Assembly (NCBI RefSeq): GCF_005239225.2
Contig: NC_133301.1
Location: 7,341,157-7,405,156 of the forward strand
Length of the DNA stretch: 64,000 nucleotides
Reading direction: 5' to 3'
From: Populus alba
Lineage: Eukaryota; Streptophyta; Magnoliopsida; Malpighiales; Salicaceae
Part shown: positions 25,325 to 37,800 of the stretch, piece by piece
Layout: the number at the start of each line of letters is the position of its first letter
How positions within the stretch are numbered: position 1 is the first letter of the stretch
Position numbers and translations under genes: made by a program
The notes under the pieces: model-generated
What the model saw: the letters and a program-made list of their open reading frames with translations, nothing else
Databases searched by the model: none
Told to the model about the DNA's origin: nothing

Positions 25325-25596
25325 TTAAGACGACTTTTTTGTTACGCCTCTGATACCAATATTACTTTTTCTTGCTTGCAGGTTTTACATATACCCGTGA
25401 GAGCTGTTGTGAGGTAGCATCTGGTTCAGTCCCATGTGCATCTCTCTCCGTCCCATGTAGCAACAGGAGTGACCATGTGTACTGGGATGGAGAAGATGAT
25501 TGTCCAATAAGTTCTTAGAGAATAAAATATTGTGACTGTAAGAACAATGGAAAGACATATCCACTGTCTTTTTATAGCCTTTCACAATATAATTCC

Positions 25597-25602
25597 AATA
25601 AA
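25597..25602 (+). terminator. Poly(A) signal of GDSL copy 2
   Basis: AATAAA in the same context as the signal at 12983. Confidence 0.5.
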
Positions 25603-25614
25603 ATTTGCCTTTAG

Positions 25615-25830
25615 GCATTAGTCCCAAGAAGCAATAATAATGACTTAATCATTTGGATATCATACTTAAACTCCATTCATAGAAGGATTTATTCTTAAAG
25701 TATAGAAGTCGATTCGGAGATACTCTTGCCGTTAAAATTGAAAGAAGGATGCATACGTACTTGCATAAACCAAAACAACTTCATTTTTATATTTATATCT
25801 GTGAAATCTCGTATGTGGACATGATAGGTT
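25615..25830 (+). repeat. Downstream flank shared with GDSL copy 1
   Basis: Counterpart of 13000-13285, same orientation. Confidence 0.75.
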
Positions 25831-26780
25831 TAAAGATCATGGCTTCTACTGCTAGCTTTAATTAATGTCTCTACAAATTCCTATACTGATAACACAAAAT
25901 CAAGGTCTCCAACTTGATGTGAAGTCTATCTCAACAAATTTCTAAACTGATCGTGTGCTGCATGACTTTGATATATTTTAAGCCCTTCTTAACTCCTTTT
26001 CCTCATGATTTTTTTAACAAAAACTATACTTGATTATACAGGGAGTGAGACGAGAGGAATTAAATACCTAACACAAATTAATATCCAAGTGTATATAAAT
26101 TTAAAAACTTTCTTTTTTTATTAATTTAATTTAGAACTCTTTTAGCTTTATTTATGATGTAATATTATTATAATAAACAACCAAACCAAAGAGAGTTGAG
26201 AATATTCAGTATTGATTGAGTAATAAAAAATAAAATTTGTTTTCTTATAGTAAAGAATATTTTATTTTTTTTTATAAAAATTCTATATATATCTATATAT
26301 ATATGATTGCTATATTTTTTTGTGTTTTTTTTTGTTTGCGTCAAATTCTTACCATTATGGGATATAATATATTTTGGAGGCGCAAAATAAAAACCATACC
26401 ATGATAAAACATGAATTTTTAAATAGTAATTTACAAAAAAAAATTAGTCCACTATGATACTATATGTAACGTATCAATTTTTTTTTAACGATTATCTAAT
26501 ATTAATTAATTACTTAATAAAATGGGAAAAATAGCCAGCAAGGAAGTGGCTTAGAATTTCATTTCCCTATTTCCTGTATCGGATTTATTAAGCCATACTT
26601 ATAACAGTAGATTTGCATTAAACTCACTGCATAACCTCCATGGCCGGTTATCTGGATCCCTTTCAAACCAATGAACGTATTTGCTGAATATAACTCCAAA
26701 TATAATCTACTTGCTGAAAGTTTGCGCTAGAGATGCTTATCTCCGAATTAAGTTCTTTCGATTGCAAGAACTTTCACCTT
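25831..26780. other. Intergenic DNA without recognised features
   Basis: No supported gene. A short TATA-type (TATA/TCTA)n run lies near 26284-26304. Confidence 0.5.
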
Positions 26781-27009
26781 ATTTGAGTTGAGGAGTTGAT
26801 AATTAGGAGGCTTAACTTATTGGTTAGTCAATCCTTTCTATTAATATATATAAAGGGCAATATACAATAAGAATGGTGAGAGTTACTATACAAGAGTATG
26901 ACTACAATATTTTCTATATAGGTATATTTTATAATATGCCCCCTCAAGCTGAGGGTGGAGGTTCAACTCGAAACTTGAAACAAAATGTAGTAAACGAGGT
27001 AGTAAGACA
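26781..27009 (-). mobile_element. Copia 3' LTR and polypurine-tract fragment
   Basis: Bases 26935-26955 (ATAATATGCCCCCTCAAGCT) match the polypurine-tract junction of element E (19910-19929), followed by a region like its RNase H end. To the left lies an LTR-like stretch with a TATATATAAAGG box at 26849. Probably a truncated relative cut by the CACTA remains that follow. Confidence 0.5.
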
Positions 27010-28099
27010 CCATTAGAAATTCTCTTAATATCAACAGACTTACCAACGGAAAACTTCTATCAGTAATTTGCGGTCACCATTACTGACGACATTTTGTTCA
27101 TATGTCATTCCGTCATTAAATACCGACCAACCATAGTCTGCCAGTATATACCGATGGAAGACTGATGGAATATTTAGTTTTAAAAGAAAGGGCGTTTGCT
27201 AACGTGAAAGTTGTTGCGGTGATGTTACCAAACAGAATCAACGAGGGATTCAAAACGGCAGCTCCGTACGGTGACGTGACTGATTCATCATTTGAATTGC
27301 TGATGGAATCACCGAGAGATTCAAACTAGAATCTGACGTGACCTATTTACCGTCAGAATGGCCGATGGACTCATCGACGCAAGTATTCCGTCGGTGAAGC
27401 CGTCAGCAAAAGGTAAATATGACCACATCTGCTGACCCTCTCCTCCTTTATATTCTCCTTCTTTTTCCCCATCCCAACTCTCCCTATTACAAACAACCAG
27501 CCCCCCCCCTAAAAAAAAAAAACAATTCTCCTCTATTCTCAACACAAGCAAAAGTTATTTCTTAAAGTTTTATGATCACATCAACATCCGTGTTCTGATT
27601 TACGGAGTCGACGGATTTTATCAAGTTTTTTTTATGTAATTCTCATCTTTCTAAATTTTAACATTTAAATGTCAATTTTATTGTTTTTAGTATATGTAAT
27701 TTTGTTATATATGTACCATTGTTTATATGAATGTTACATAATCATTTATACTTGTTATGGTTTTTTTTAGATTTATAAAATTGTATTTGTTTTAATAATT
27801 ATTGAAATTTTATTGAATTACCGATTACATGTGTTGTTTTGAAAAATAATTAATAATTTATTTAATAGGTCTGTTGTAGTTTTTATCAATGGTATTGCGG
27901 AGTTGTAACTTCTTTAAATTTATATGTATTAATTTGTATGGACCGTTTTGATAATTAATGATAATGAAAATTTAATATTTAATATTGAAGAAGTTGTATT
28001 AGTTTGTTGGATAATCTTCAAGGTAAGCCAATATTTTTGCAAATTTATTTAGCCTAACATATAACATAATGTTGTCAATCATAATTTTATAGAGGTTCA
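27010..28099 (+). mobile_element. CACTA-type terminal and leader region
   Basis: It starts near CACCATTAGAAATTC, CACTA-terminus-like. It is followed by many subterminal CCGACGGA/CCGTCGGT-type motifs (about 27040-27410), then TATA-like and leader sequence before the tnp2 relic. I did not find a matching opposite terminus. Confidence 0.5.
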
Positions 28100-29518
28100 A
28101 TAGAAGTCATGGAAGTATGAGATTCACCACAAGAATTGTGAAGCGATGGATATGTAAACGGGGTTTAAGTGTTTTATTAATTTCGCAATATCTATTCTAG
28201 AAATTTTACTTGAGGTGTATTAAAGTGTCCCATACAAGAAGTGTCAAAATAAAAAGTATATGTATCCATCATGTTGAATGATGATGCATCTCTAACGAAA
28301 GGGTATGAGAGGAGATGGCCGCTGCCGGAAGTTGGTATGCACACAGAGAAGTATTTGTTTGTAATAAGAGAATGGGAGAAAGGGTGGTTAGGTCACTTCT
28401 AGTGCTAGCAACGTGCATGAAGCGGAAAATGACCAATACTAATCACTGCCTTACAGGATAATAGAACTTCATAAGTTTATGGACGTAATGAGAACGAATC
28501 AAGGTAATGTCTCAGCCAATGTCTAAATCATAGAAAAAGAACCTAATGTAGATGCAGCTAGGTATTATTTATTAAAATATGAAAGATTCTAACGAACCAT
28601 TATGGGATGGTTGCACGCATAAACCCACAGTAAATTTTTTAAATCGGTCAATATCACATGTGTTCACCATCAAGTCAGATCACGGGTTGAGTGAGGCCGG
28701 GTATGAAAAAAATTATTGACATGGGCGAGAAGCATTTTACCTGACAAGAAACAGGTTGAAAGACGAACTTTTATGCTGCGAAGTCTATGATGAAACCCCT
28801 CGACTTTAGGATACTAGAAAAATTAACATGTGCCCTAACTTTTTGCCTGAATTTATATTACCTTGAAAATGCTGAGCTGACGAGTACATGACATGTAGGT
28901 GCATTCCCGTTACAAACCTAGAACTGGTAGGGGAAAGACTTTAATGAGGCATTTAAAAAACTTAGATTAATTCTCAATCACACCTAGACTGCAGAGGTTA
29001 TTCATGTCACCAAGGATTGCTGAGCATATGACATGACACTAATCACATGATGTGGTTGATGGAGTAATGGTGCATCCTTTTAACATCGAAGCGTGGAAAC
29101 ACTTTAACAATGTGCATCCTCACTTTTTAGTTGAATCAAGGAACGTGCGTCTTAGGTTGTGTACAGATGGATTTAACCTATTCGAGTCATTTGCTGCTCC
29201 TTATTCTTGTTGGTCGTTCATGGATGTACAGGCGAAGACACTGGTGTGCGAGATGAAGTCTTTGAAGTTAGTAAGTTGGTTGAACCATATCAGTTGCTCC
29301 TTTGATTGACTTAGAAAGAAAATTAAATTTTCGTGTTTTCGATGCAGTCTTGTTGATGTTGACATAGAGGAGTTGAATGTTGTTTTGAAAAGCTCTTAGA
29401 AAGACAAGCAAATGTTGATGAAGATGATGATATCCATATTGAAGATTGTCACAAGATGAGGTGATGATTATTCAATTAACGATGAAGAAGAAGAAAATTC
29501 TGACTAACTATCAAAATG
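28100..29518 (+). pseudogene. CACTA (En/Spm) tnp2 transposase relic
   Basis: Fragments in the right order for plant tnp2 transposases: an N-terminal WICKRGL stretch with a Cys pair; then EPLWDGCT and IKSDHGLSEAGY (about 28590-28700); then KPRTGRGKTL-like and SPRIAEHM (about 28910-29030). The best preserved part is at 29052-29309, with EAWKHFNNVHPHF, RNVRLRLCTDGFN and FAAPYSCW. Stops and frameshifts are frequent, and the catalytic C-terminal half is missing after about 29220. The 3' end is cut by element C at 29524. Confidence 0.82.
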
Positions 29519-30929
29519 AAGCCTGATAGTACTTAAAAGTGTACTTTTATTAAGGTTTTTAATATGCATCATTTTACACTTGAAGTATCAAAGAGAGGGC
29601 CAAACTTAGAAAATAGATGTTGGTGTAGTCCAAACTGTAACACTATTCGGTAATTGGGTCATATCTTGAGTTTTAGATGTTTAAAGGACCTTACTTTTTT
29701 TAACAGATTTGGTAAGACATAGGCCTATAACTTTCATGTGGAGTCCAAGATTTAAAAAGGTCATTTTCAAGTCCAAATTATAGCAACAACGGAGAAGTCC
29801 GAATCTGTCTTGTAGCCCAGACACTGTTCAGTGTTCAGCCCATATCTCGAGGTCTAAAGTCCAAATGACCTCAATTTTTTCCCTAGAAAGCTAAGACAAT
29901 TTCCTATAACTTTCATGCGTACATGTGGTTCCAATTTTGATGCTAGAAATGACGTTTTATTCAGACAAGAAGATAAGGATATTCACCAAGTCAAGAGTTG
30001 GCCACCCACTCAACAATTAGTCATCAAATCAATAGTTCCAAAATTTGACTTTTTAAAATGAGGCATTTGCGCATGCATTTAGGCATCTTGGTTGTTCAGA
30101 TCAAAATCATCTCTTTATTTCTCTCTTTAATATTTTTTTATAATTCTTAAGTTTTGGTTCATTAATATCTTGTTTATGCTTTTCATTTCCTTTCATTTAG
30201 CTTAGTTTAATTGGTATCTTATTTATGTTTCTTATTTTGTTTATTTATATTTCTCTTCTTCATTATTTTTCGCTAAGTTTATTATGTCAAGGTGAAAAGG
30301 TTAACAACTAATTGTGTAAGCAATAAGTATGGTGTAAACGTCAACATAGATCTTATGTTTAATAAATTCATGTCCTTACTTTTATCTTCTACTCTTAATA
30401 CTTACCTTGTTAAATGGGTTTAATCTAGATTTGTGTTGTATAACACTTAGTACAACAAATGCTTGGCACTCTCATAGCCCAACTGTATGGAATTAATCTT
30501 CACCTGTGCTATGAAGGAACTTATTTGTTGTTAACATAAGTTAGCATCATGAATTCTTGACAGTTTTAAAAGTTTGGTATTACTTAAATAAAATATTAAT
30601 ATGATCATTTAACAATTTATAATGTAGCTATTAATGACAATCATCCGACTGGAACCTTTTTTTGTGTGTGGGTTTTCAGTTTGAGTAAGTTAAGAGTTTA
30701 TACTATAACTTGTTTGAAATACATTAGTGGTTCCTAACCTTGACACTTTTTTATTCATTGTTTAATTATCCGATTGATCTTGCATCTCAAATTCTCATCA
30801 AACTTCTTCCTCTTCTCTTCTTCATTAGTTATTATTATTATTATTATACTACTACTACTACTACTATTAATTACTAATTTCGATTAATATGAGAAATAAA
30901 TTGAGAATAATTGGGTTAAACACTTAGAG

Positions 30930-31960
30930 ACTAACATGAATCAAACAAGAAACAATTGCACAATGCATCGTATATTTTTTCTCCTAGATGCATCTATTTT
31001 AATTTAAGCCAAGACATTATTCACTTTTAAATCTTCTTTCCATGGCTTAGATGCTAGAAAATGAATATCTTGCATTAAGAGATTTGGAAGAAGTTTATAA
31101 CACCTATAATGACTTAAATTGTAGCATGAAAATACCTTAGATTAAAGCTTTTTTTCCCTTTTTCTTTTTTTTTTGGATTTGAGGAAACCCCACCCTCTGG
31201 AAAGCGCACTTTGTGGGCTCAGGTGAGCGAGTAAAACCCCGGCTGTCCCAGGCTTTTACAAGAGGTGCACGCGCCTGACTCGAACTTGGACCTGCTATGG
31301 CAGATCTCAAACCCTTTTCATTAAAAGATAAAGTTAAAACATGGCTACAAAATCTTAGGTCAGGATCTATTCATGCTTGGGATGAAATGCAACAACAATT
31401 TTTACAGAAGTTTTTTCCATCTCACAAAACCAACTCTTTCAAAAGACAAATCACCACCACTTTCACTCCAAAAAACCAGGAGAACATTTTTACCAATGTT
31501 GGGTTAGGTATCGAGACTTGCTTAATACTTGCCCTTCATTCATGGTTTTGAAACATGGAGAATGATTTCATAATTTTTATGAAGGGTTAACACCTAAAGA
31601 TAGGCAAATGGTGGAATTAATGTGCAATAGAACTTTTGAAAATAAAGACCCTGATAAAGCAATGAAGTACCTAGACTTACTAGTTGAAAAATGCGCAAAA
31701 TTGGACACTACAGGCACTTATGAGGCACCAAGTAAAACCTTAACCTCATACATCTAGTGGAGGTATGCTATAACCTTAGGGAGAATCATGACCTCTAAGC
31801 CAGTTGCATCTTTTAACTAGAAAAGTCGAGCACTAGAATTGAAAAAAGAGTGGTCAATTAAAATCTGTTTAAGATGTTATGTGTCAATCTATGAAACAAA
31901 AGGAACATGCAACCAATGACTGTCCAACTTTGCCTTCTTTTAAAGAATGCCTCCCATGAC
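30930..31960 (+). pseudogene. Athila gag relic of element C
   Basis: Residues match the gag of elements A and B: LKDKVKTWLQNLRSGSI, WDEMQQQFLQKFFP, then MVELMCNRTFE and a CCHC-region remnant. Interrupted by a SINE at 31165-31311 and by several frameshifts. Confidence 0.8.
31165..31311 (-). mobile_element. tRNA-derived SINE inserted in the gag of element C
   Basis: Read on the minus strand it has a tRNA B-box-like AGTTCGAGTC near its start and ends in an A-rich tail (the T run at 31165-31174 on the plus strand). Near-identical flanks, CCCTTTTTC (31156-31164) and CCCTTTTC (31312-31319), look like its target duplication. Gag similarity resumes directly on both sides. Confidence 0.65.
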
Positions 31961-32360
31961 ACTTGTTTACACTTCTTTTTTTAACAATTTATAATGAGCT
32001 ATTAATGACAAATCATCCGATTTAAACCTTCTTTGTGTGTGGTTTCCAGTTGAGTAATAAGAGTTTTATACTATACTTGTTTGAAATACCATTAGTGGAT
32101 TGTCTAACATTGACACTTGTTTTATCATTGTTTAATTATCACATTGATTTTCTATCTCAAAATTCTCACTTCTCAACTTCTTCCCTCTTCTTCCTCTCCT
32201 CATTACTACTACTACTGACTATTGTTATTATTATTATTGTTATTTATAATTTATACAAATTAACCTTCCCTATGGTTTGACCTCATAGGGTCTTACCGGT
32301 TATTTATTAACTTCGACACTCCTACACTTGGGAGAAGACATCAATCTTTTAGTCATTTCA

Positions 32361-33269
32361 AAGCCTGTGTAAAAACTTTTTTTTCAAATAATATATATTA
32401 GCATGATATCATTTTTGTAAGCCACAAAATATTTATTTATAAGTTTATGTATTGTTTTAAGCACTGTTGACTTATATGTTTTGCAATGAACCAGTTTATC
32501 AGTTTAATGTTGCAGGAAATTAAATAGGCATACCAAAACATATCTCTATACAATTGCATTCATCAGACGTCCATACGACTGACTAACGTCCGTCGGTATT
32601 CATAGAGAGTTAAAAATATTTATTGGAAATCCACAATCACCCAAAAGTTGCGACGGATTACTTCCATGTATTTCACAGAGAGTTGAAAAAGATATTACTA
32701 AAAATGCACAATCATCGACGATTGTGGCAAACCAGATTCCAGTCGTCGATATGTTGTCGTGGGTCAAAATTACCGACAAAATCACGATAGGCCTGTGCAA
32801 ATACACAATGGCTGAGCATTAAATGCATCTCTAACCACATCATTTGCCAATGGATTACTTGACGGCCTGTGAAAAAGTATGGAGGTTTGTTAAATTGATG
32901 GTGCGAATTCCAAAATTCACCGATTGACGTTTTCAAAACATCACCGAACGGAATAATTTAAAATCATAATTTTTTTATACTTTCGGTGAATCGTTGGTAA
33001 AACTTTGCTATAAATTCCCAGCAAATCCCCTTCAGTTCATTTCTTCATACTTCGTTATTCCCTGTCATTTCAATTTTTTTCCCCTCTCATTTCCTTAATA
33101 CTTTTGTTTTGTTTGCTTGTATTCTCTACTGATCTTCATCAATTAAAAGGTATGTGTTTCCTCTATTTCTTTACTTTAAGATTTTTTTCCTTTGTTTAGC
33201 TATTTATTTGTTATGTTCTTGTTTTGATGTGTTATTATAATGTAGATAAATTATTGAAATAACACATTA
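32361..33269 (+). mobile_element. CACTA-type subterminal and promoter region
   Basis: After the second AAGCC the CACTA context continues. Bases 32556-32960 hold CCGTCGG/CGACGGA-type motifs and two diverged direct repeats with ATAGAGAGTT/ACAGAGAGTT. A TATAAATTCCC box at 33010 and a leader precede the repeat array. It could be the start of a second CACTA element or the inter-gene part of the same one. Confidence 0.5.
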
Positions 33270-34815
33270 CTAAGGTAAGCTGATTTCATTTCCTAAAGTC
33301 TATATATTTTTTATTTAGGAAATATTTATTTGTTGTATTGCCATAATAACTTGAATAATTGTTGAATTTGTAATTTAATGTTGAATTTACCTTAGAATTA
33401 GTAATTGAATACTGTTGGAATAATTAGTAATTTTACTCCTATTATTGCATGATTTGTGTTTAATTATTTCCATTAATTTTAATTTGTTATTCTAGATTCT
33501 TTTTTTAAATTGAATATATTTTATTGTTTGTATTTCCATAAATAATTGAATAATTTGTTGTATTCTAATGTTAATGTTTGAATATTACCTTTAGAATTAG
33601 TAATTCAATATGTTTGGAATAATTAGTAATTTTTACTCTATTATTGCATGATTTGTGTTTAATTATTTCCATTAATTTTAACTCTTAGTCTAGAGTTTTT
33701 TTAATTTATTGAAATATTTATTTTTGAATTTCCATAATAATTGAATAATTTTTGTATTTCTAATTGTTAATGTTTGAATTTACCTTAGAATTAGTAATTC
33801 CAATATTGTGGAATAATTAGTAAACTTTTACTCTATTATTGATTGATTTGTGTTTAATTATTTCCATTTAATTTTTAATTGTTAGTCTTGAGTTTTTTTT
33901 TTAATTTATTGAATATATTTTATTGATTGTATTGCATAATAATTTGATTAATTTGTTGAATTGTAATTTGTTTAAGTTGAAATTTACCTTAGAATTAGTA
34001 ATTGAATAATGTCTGGAATAATTATTAATTTTACTCTATTATTGCATTGATTTGTGTCTTTAATTATTTAGCACATTAATTTTAATTGTTATTCTAGAGA
34101 TTTTTTTTTTTAATTATTGAATATATTTTTATTGTTTGTATTTCCATAATAATTGATAATAATTTGTTTGTATTTTCTAATTGTTAAGTGTTGAATTTAC
34201 CTATAGAATTAGTAATTCCACATATGTTGAATAATTAGTAATTTTACTCTATATTGCATGATTTGTGTGTTAATTATTTCCATTAATTTTAACTGTTAGT
34301 CTAGGAGTTTTTTTTTAATCTAGTTGAATATATTTATTGTTTGAATTTCCATAATAATGATTATTTGTTGTATTCTAAATTGTTAATGTTCAATTTACCT
34401 TTAGAATTAGTAATTCAATATGTGGATTAATTACTAATTTTTACTCTATTATTGCATGATTTGTGTTTAATTATTTCATTAAATTTTAATTGTTAGTTCT
34501 TGAGTTTTTTTTTTAATTTATTGAATATATTTTTATGTCTTGAATTTCCATAATAATTGAATAATTTGTTGAATTGTAACTTGTTAATGTGAATTTACCT
34601 TAGAATTAGTAATTGGAATATGTTTGGAATAATTAGTTAATTTTACTCTATATATTGCATGATTTTTTTTTTTTGTGTTTAATTATTCCATCTAATTTTA
34701 ATTGTTAGTGTAGACTTTTTTAATTTATTAACATATATTTTATTGTTTTGTATTTCCATAAATAATTGAAAATTATATTGAATGATTGTTAATGTTTAAT
34801 TTACCTTGTAATTTT
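33270..34815 (+). repeat. AT-rich tandem array, 7-8 units of about 200 bp
   Basis: The phrase TTAGAATTAGTAATT recurs near 33395, 33594, 33789, 33992, 34206, 34405 and 34605. Each is followed by TTACTCTATTATTGCATGATT (in pieces), TTTCCATTAATTTTAA and TTTCCATAATAATTGAATAA. Units differ mainly by 1-2 base indels. The array sits in what looks like the leader or first intron of the Transposase_24 relic. Confidence 0.88.
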
Positions 34816-34867
34816 AGTATGGATGTATATTGTATAAATGTTATGTTATATACAATCGTTAGTATAG

Positions 34868-37800
34868 ATGGGTCAATTGGTTGTGCCTAATTATCAATAT
34901 TTACAGGTTTTGAAAAAAGTTTGGGGTAGTCTCAAATATAGGGGAGGTGTTGTCGCCTCATGTATGGTCGCAACTAGTTCTTCTAGCAGCGATGATGACA
35001 TATCCTTAGATGCCTATCAAGAAGAGGCACCTGCACCGTCAACCGATGCTGTCTCTTCCAGCGCGGTTTCACAATGCAGAGGCGACATGCCTTCGCAGCG
35101 GGAATCAATTCACCTACAAGTACGAGGCCACAGTGAAGGACGATCTTCAATGTAAGTTTGTTAAGGTTTTAATTTTTTTTTTTCAAAAAATTTATAACAT
35201 AATTTATGAAGAACTAATCAATATTTCATTAATAATTTATTTTCAGGTTCACAAAAATTGAGGGTGTTCTCGAGTAATATCATCAGCATTTAAATCATCG
35301 ATGGAGATTCTATTATTTTAATGGAGTTACGTATCCAGACATCCTGAATGGATACCTCAAATCGATGCATGGTTGACAGATTTGATGTTAGGTTAAGTTC
35401 TAATTTCCAGCTTATTTCTAATAAATTATTAATATAATTGTAAATAAATTATTATTTTTATTTAAAATTAATTATTTATACACGGACAAATTTGACTGGA
35501 CAGTGTGCATGACACTATTGTGAGGAGGGTGTGGAAAAAAATCATGCAGCAACTACGGGTAACATAAAAAAGAATACAAGATTTTTTAGAAAAAGAATTT
35601 ATGTTTCAAAATCTAATTTTTTTTTTTTTTGATTCAAATGTAAGGAAGTATATTAAATCAAAAAACGCAAGACAAGCTTGCAATAACAAGTTGGGAATAA
35701 GCTCAAATAAGGAATAAATTTCCCCATAAAAAACAGAAACAAAAAGCCAGCGAAATACAAGCTGAAAAACAGAAAAGGGGGGAAGCTCCCTTGATCCTAT
35801 GAACACAGGAATATATATAACATGAAATCTAGAGGCTATGTTTAAACCAAAAGCCAGCCCAGCCTAGCTGCCAGCCAAGCCAGCACAAGGGAGAACCGAA
35901 GCCAATCATCATTGCCATCAAGCAATGAGAGCTGCCGAAAAGCTAAGAAAGAGTGGACAGCTCCTCAACACCATGCGGAGACATCCCGACAGGAAAGTAA
36001 CCACCCGAGAGCCTTTTCCATAACTCAATATCCTCCTGCACGCAAATCGGAAAGGAGCTCATCACCCATAATGAGCACGAAAAGCCAAAAAGCAACTGAT
36101 AATACATGTGGGAAATGCTCCACCGTGAAAAGGAAAGAACCGGCCAGAAAGCGCAGGAACGGGGTCAACATAGGCTGCCAGCAGCTGGAAGCACCAAGCA
36201 AATAAGGCCACCTGCAAGGGCATGCAGGGCCCTTCCATCATCACATTCAAAGAATGAAGAACAGCCAATCCGAAGCTCCCGCCCATCAAAATTGAATGAG
36301 AGACCATGCATGCTAGGAAGAGAGACCCCAGCACACTGCAGCTCCAGCATGGGACAAACGAAAATGGCCCCATCATCAAAGAGCTACACGAGAGGCAAAA
36401 AATATGGGCCATGCATTCACGTAGTAACAAACTGGAGCTGGCCATGCATTCAGTCATCAAAACTGAAGGAGGACCGTGGCTATATAATTCCAGCCACAAT
36501 TTGTCCCATGCATTCAGTCCGTGGCCATGCATTCAGTCCCAGCAGCATGCAGCGACGAGGCAATGGACAAAAGAAGGTGGCCCCATCAGCAAAGAGTCAT
36601 GTGAGGCCAAGTGCATGAGACATGCATTCACGTAGCAACCAGGAGTGAAACGTGACTAGGATTCCAGCACCTATAAACAAGAGAGAATAGACACCTGAAG
36701 ACAAAGCCGGGGGCCCCAGCAGCTGGGTTTGGCCATGAAGAATTAATTTGCATGAACCATGCACCCACGAAACTCACGAGAATTATGAAGAAGCCAACGC
36801 GCATGACCTGACAATCAACCCATGTTCAGAAGCAAATGATTCTTTTCGTGGAAGTGAAAGACAGTGTAGAAAAGGATTTGAAACCGCCTGAACACCGCAG
36901 CAATCTCCCTAAACCGCCCTTCAAAAGCACGCTTGTTTCTTTCCTCCCAAATAAGATATGTTGTGATACTCAGGGCAGCTCTTTTCATCCGAGCCTCAAA
37001 GCTATTCCTCTGAAAGCGCAACCCACGAATAGCGCTGGCCAGAGTCTGCATGACCCTCTCAATCCGCAACCAAGACTTTATCATTGCCCATAGACGACAT
37101 GTCCATTCGCAGACAAAAAACAAATGACCATGGGACTCTTCCACTCTCCTACAAAACATACAATTGGGACCAGGAGGGATAAACCTCAACCTGTCACGAG
37201 TCCTAAGCTTTCCCAGAACAGCCAGCCAAAGGATGAAACTGTGTTTAGGCAGAGACCACTGTTCCCAAACCACTCGGCCCCATGAGACAGCTGGACCAGT
37301 AGGTCTGAAGAATTCATAAGCGTGGGATAGGAAAGGACCCACACCAGCAGATCAACTATTCAGCAGAGTAATACTCGACGCAGAGTCCCCACAGTGCTGC
37401 AGGAGGAGGTCTCTAACAGAAATAATAGCTTTCCACAATGGAGAAGAAGTGTGATGTGCTTGGATAGACCAAATTGTGCCAGAGCTCAAATAAAAATGGT
37501 GGATCCAATGAATCCAAACTGAATCCGATTTAAGATGGATATTCCATAATTGCTTGCCAAGAAAGCTTCTATTACGAGCCCGAAGATCAAATAAACCAAG
37601 ACCACCCTCTGATTTAGGCAGACAGATTGACTTCCAAGCTACCAAAGCTGAGGTGCTTCTATGGATGTCCCCGGTCCAGAGAAAATTCCTGCAAAATACT
37701 AATAATATTCCTCATCACAACATCGGGGAGGGGGAAGATGTTGAGCCAGAATTGGACTTTCCCAGATAGAACAGATCGGGTGAGTTCCAGGCGCCCAGCA

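Larger units (their letters stand above)
19415..25518 (+). pseudogene. GDSL esterase/lipase, copy 2, with Copia in intron 1 and lost C-terminus
   Basis: A tandem paralogue of the copy at 10870. Exons: 19415-19667, 24367-24491, 24612-24854, 25004-25263 and 25382-25518. Exon 1 (253 bp) and exon 2 (125 bp) have exactly the same lengths as in copy 1. Signal peptide, block I (FGDSLFDN, but the following Gly is Lys) and block III (GHNDYLNN) are present. Exon 3 is intact here and shows that the extra base in copy 1 is an error. Exon 4 carries about 4 extra bases near 25159 (AAGCTAGCTTCC versus AAGCTTC), which leads to a stop. Exon 5 lost 157 bp relative to copy 1 between two GATGGAG repeats, removing the catalytic His of block V and the C-terminus and giving a new TAG at 25516. 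Intron 1 is expanded by a 4.4 kb Copia element. Almost certainly not a working enzyme. Confidence 0.88.
29524..32360 (+). mobile_element. Old, internally deleted Athila-type element (element C)
   Basis: It begins TGATAGTACTTAAAAGTG, the start of the LTR family seen at 44203, and ends AGTCATTTCA, matching the LTR end GGTCGTGTCA. A 5-bp target duplication, AAGCC, flanks it (29519-29523 and 32361-32365). Contents: most of a 5' LTR (29524-about 30890), a gag fragment (about 30930-31960) and the right third of a 3' LTR (about 31985-32360). Pol, the extra frames and much of the 3' LTR are gone. It is much more diverged than elements A and B. Confidence 0.85.

Noticed and set aside
36106..36635. Plus-strand open frames of 170 and 109 residues
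   Set aside because: They lie on the antisense strand of the LINE 3' region and have no domain likeness.
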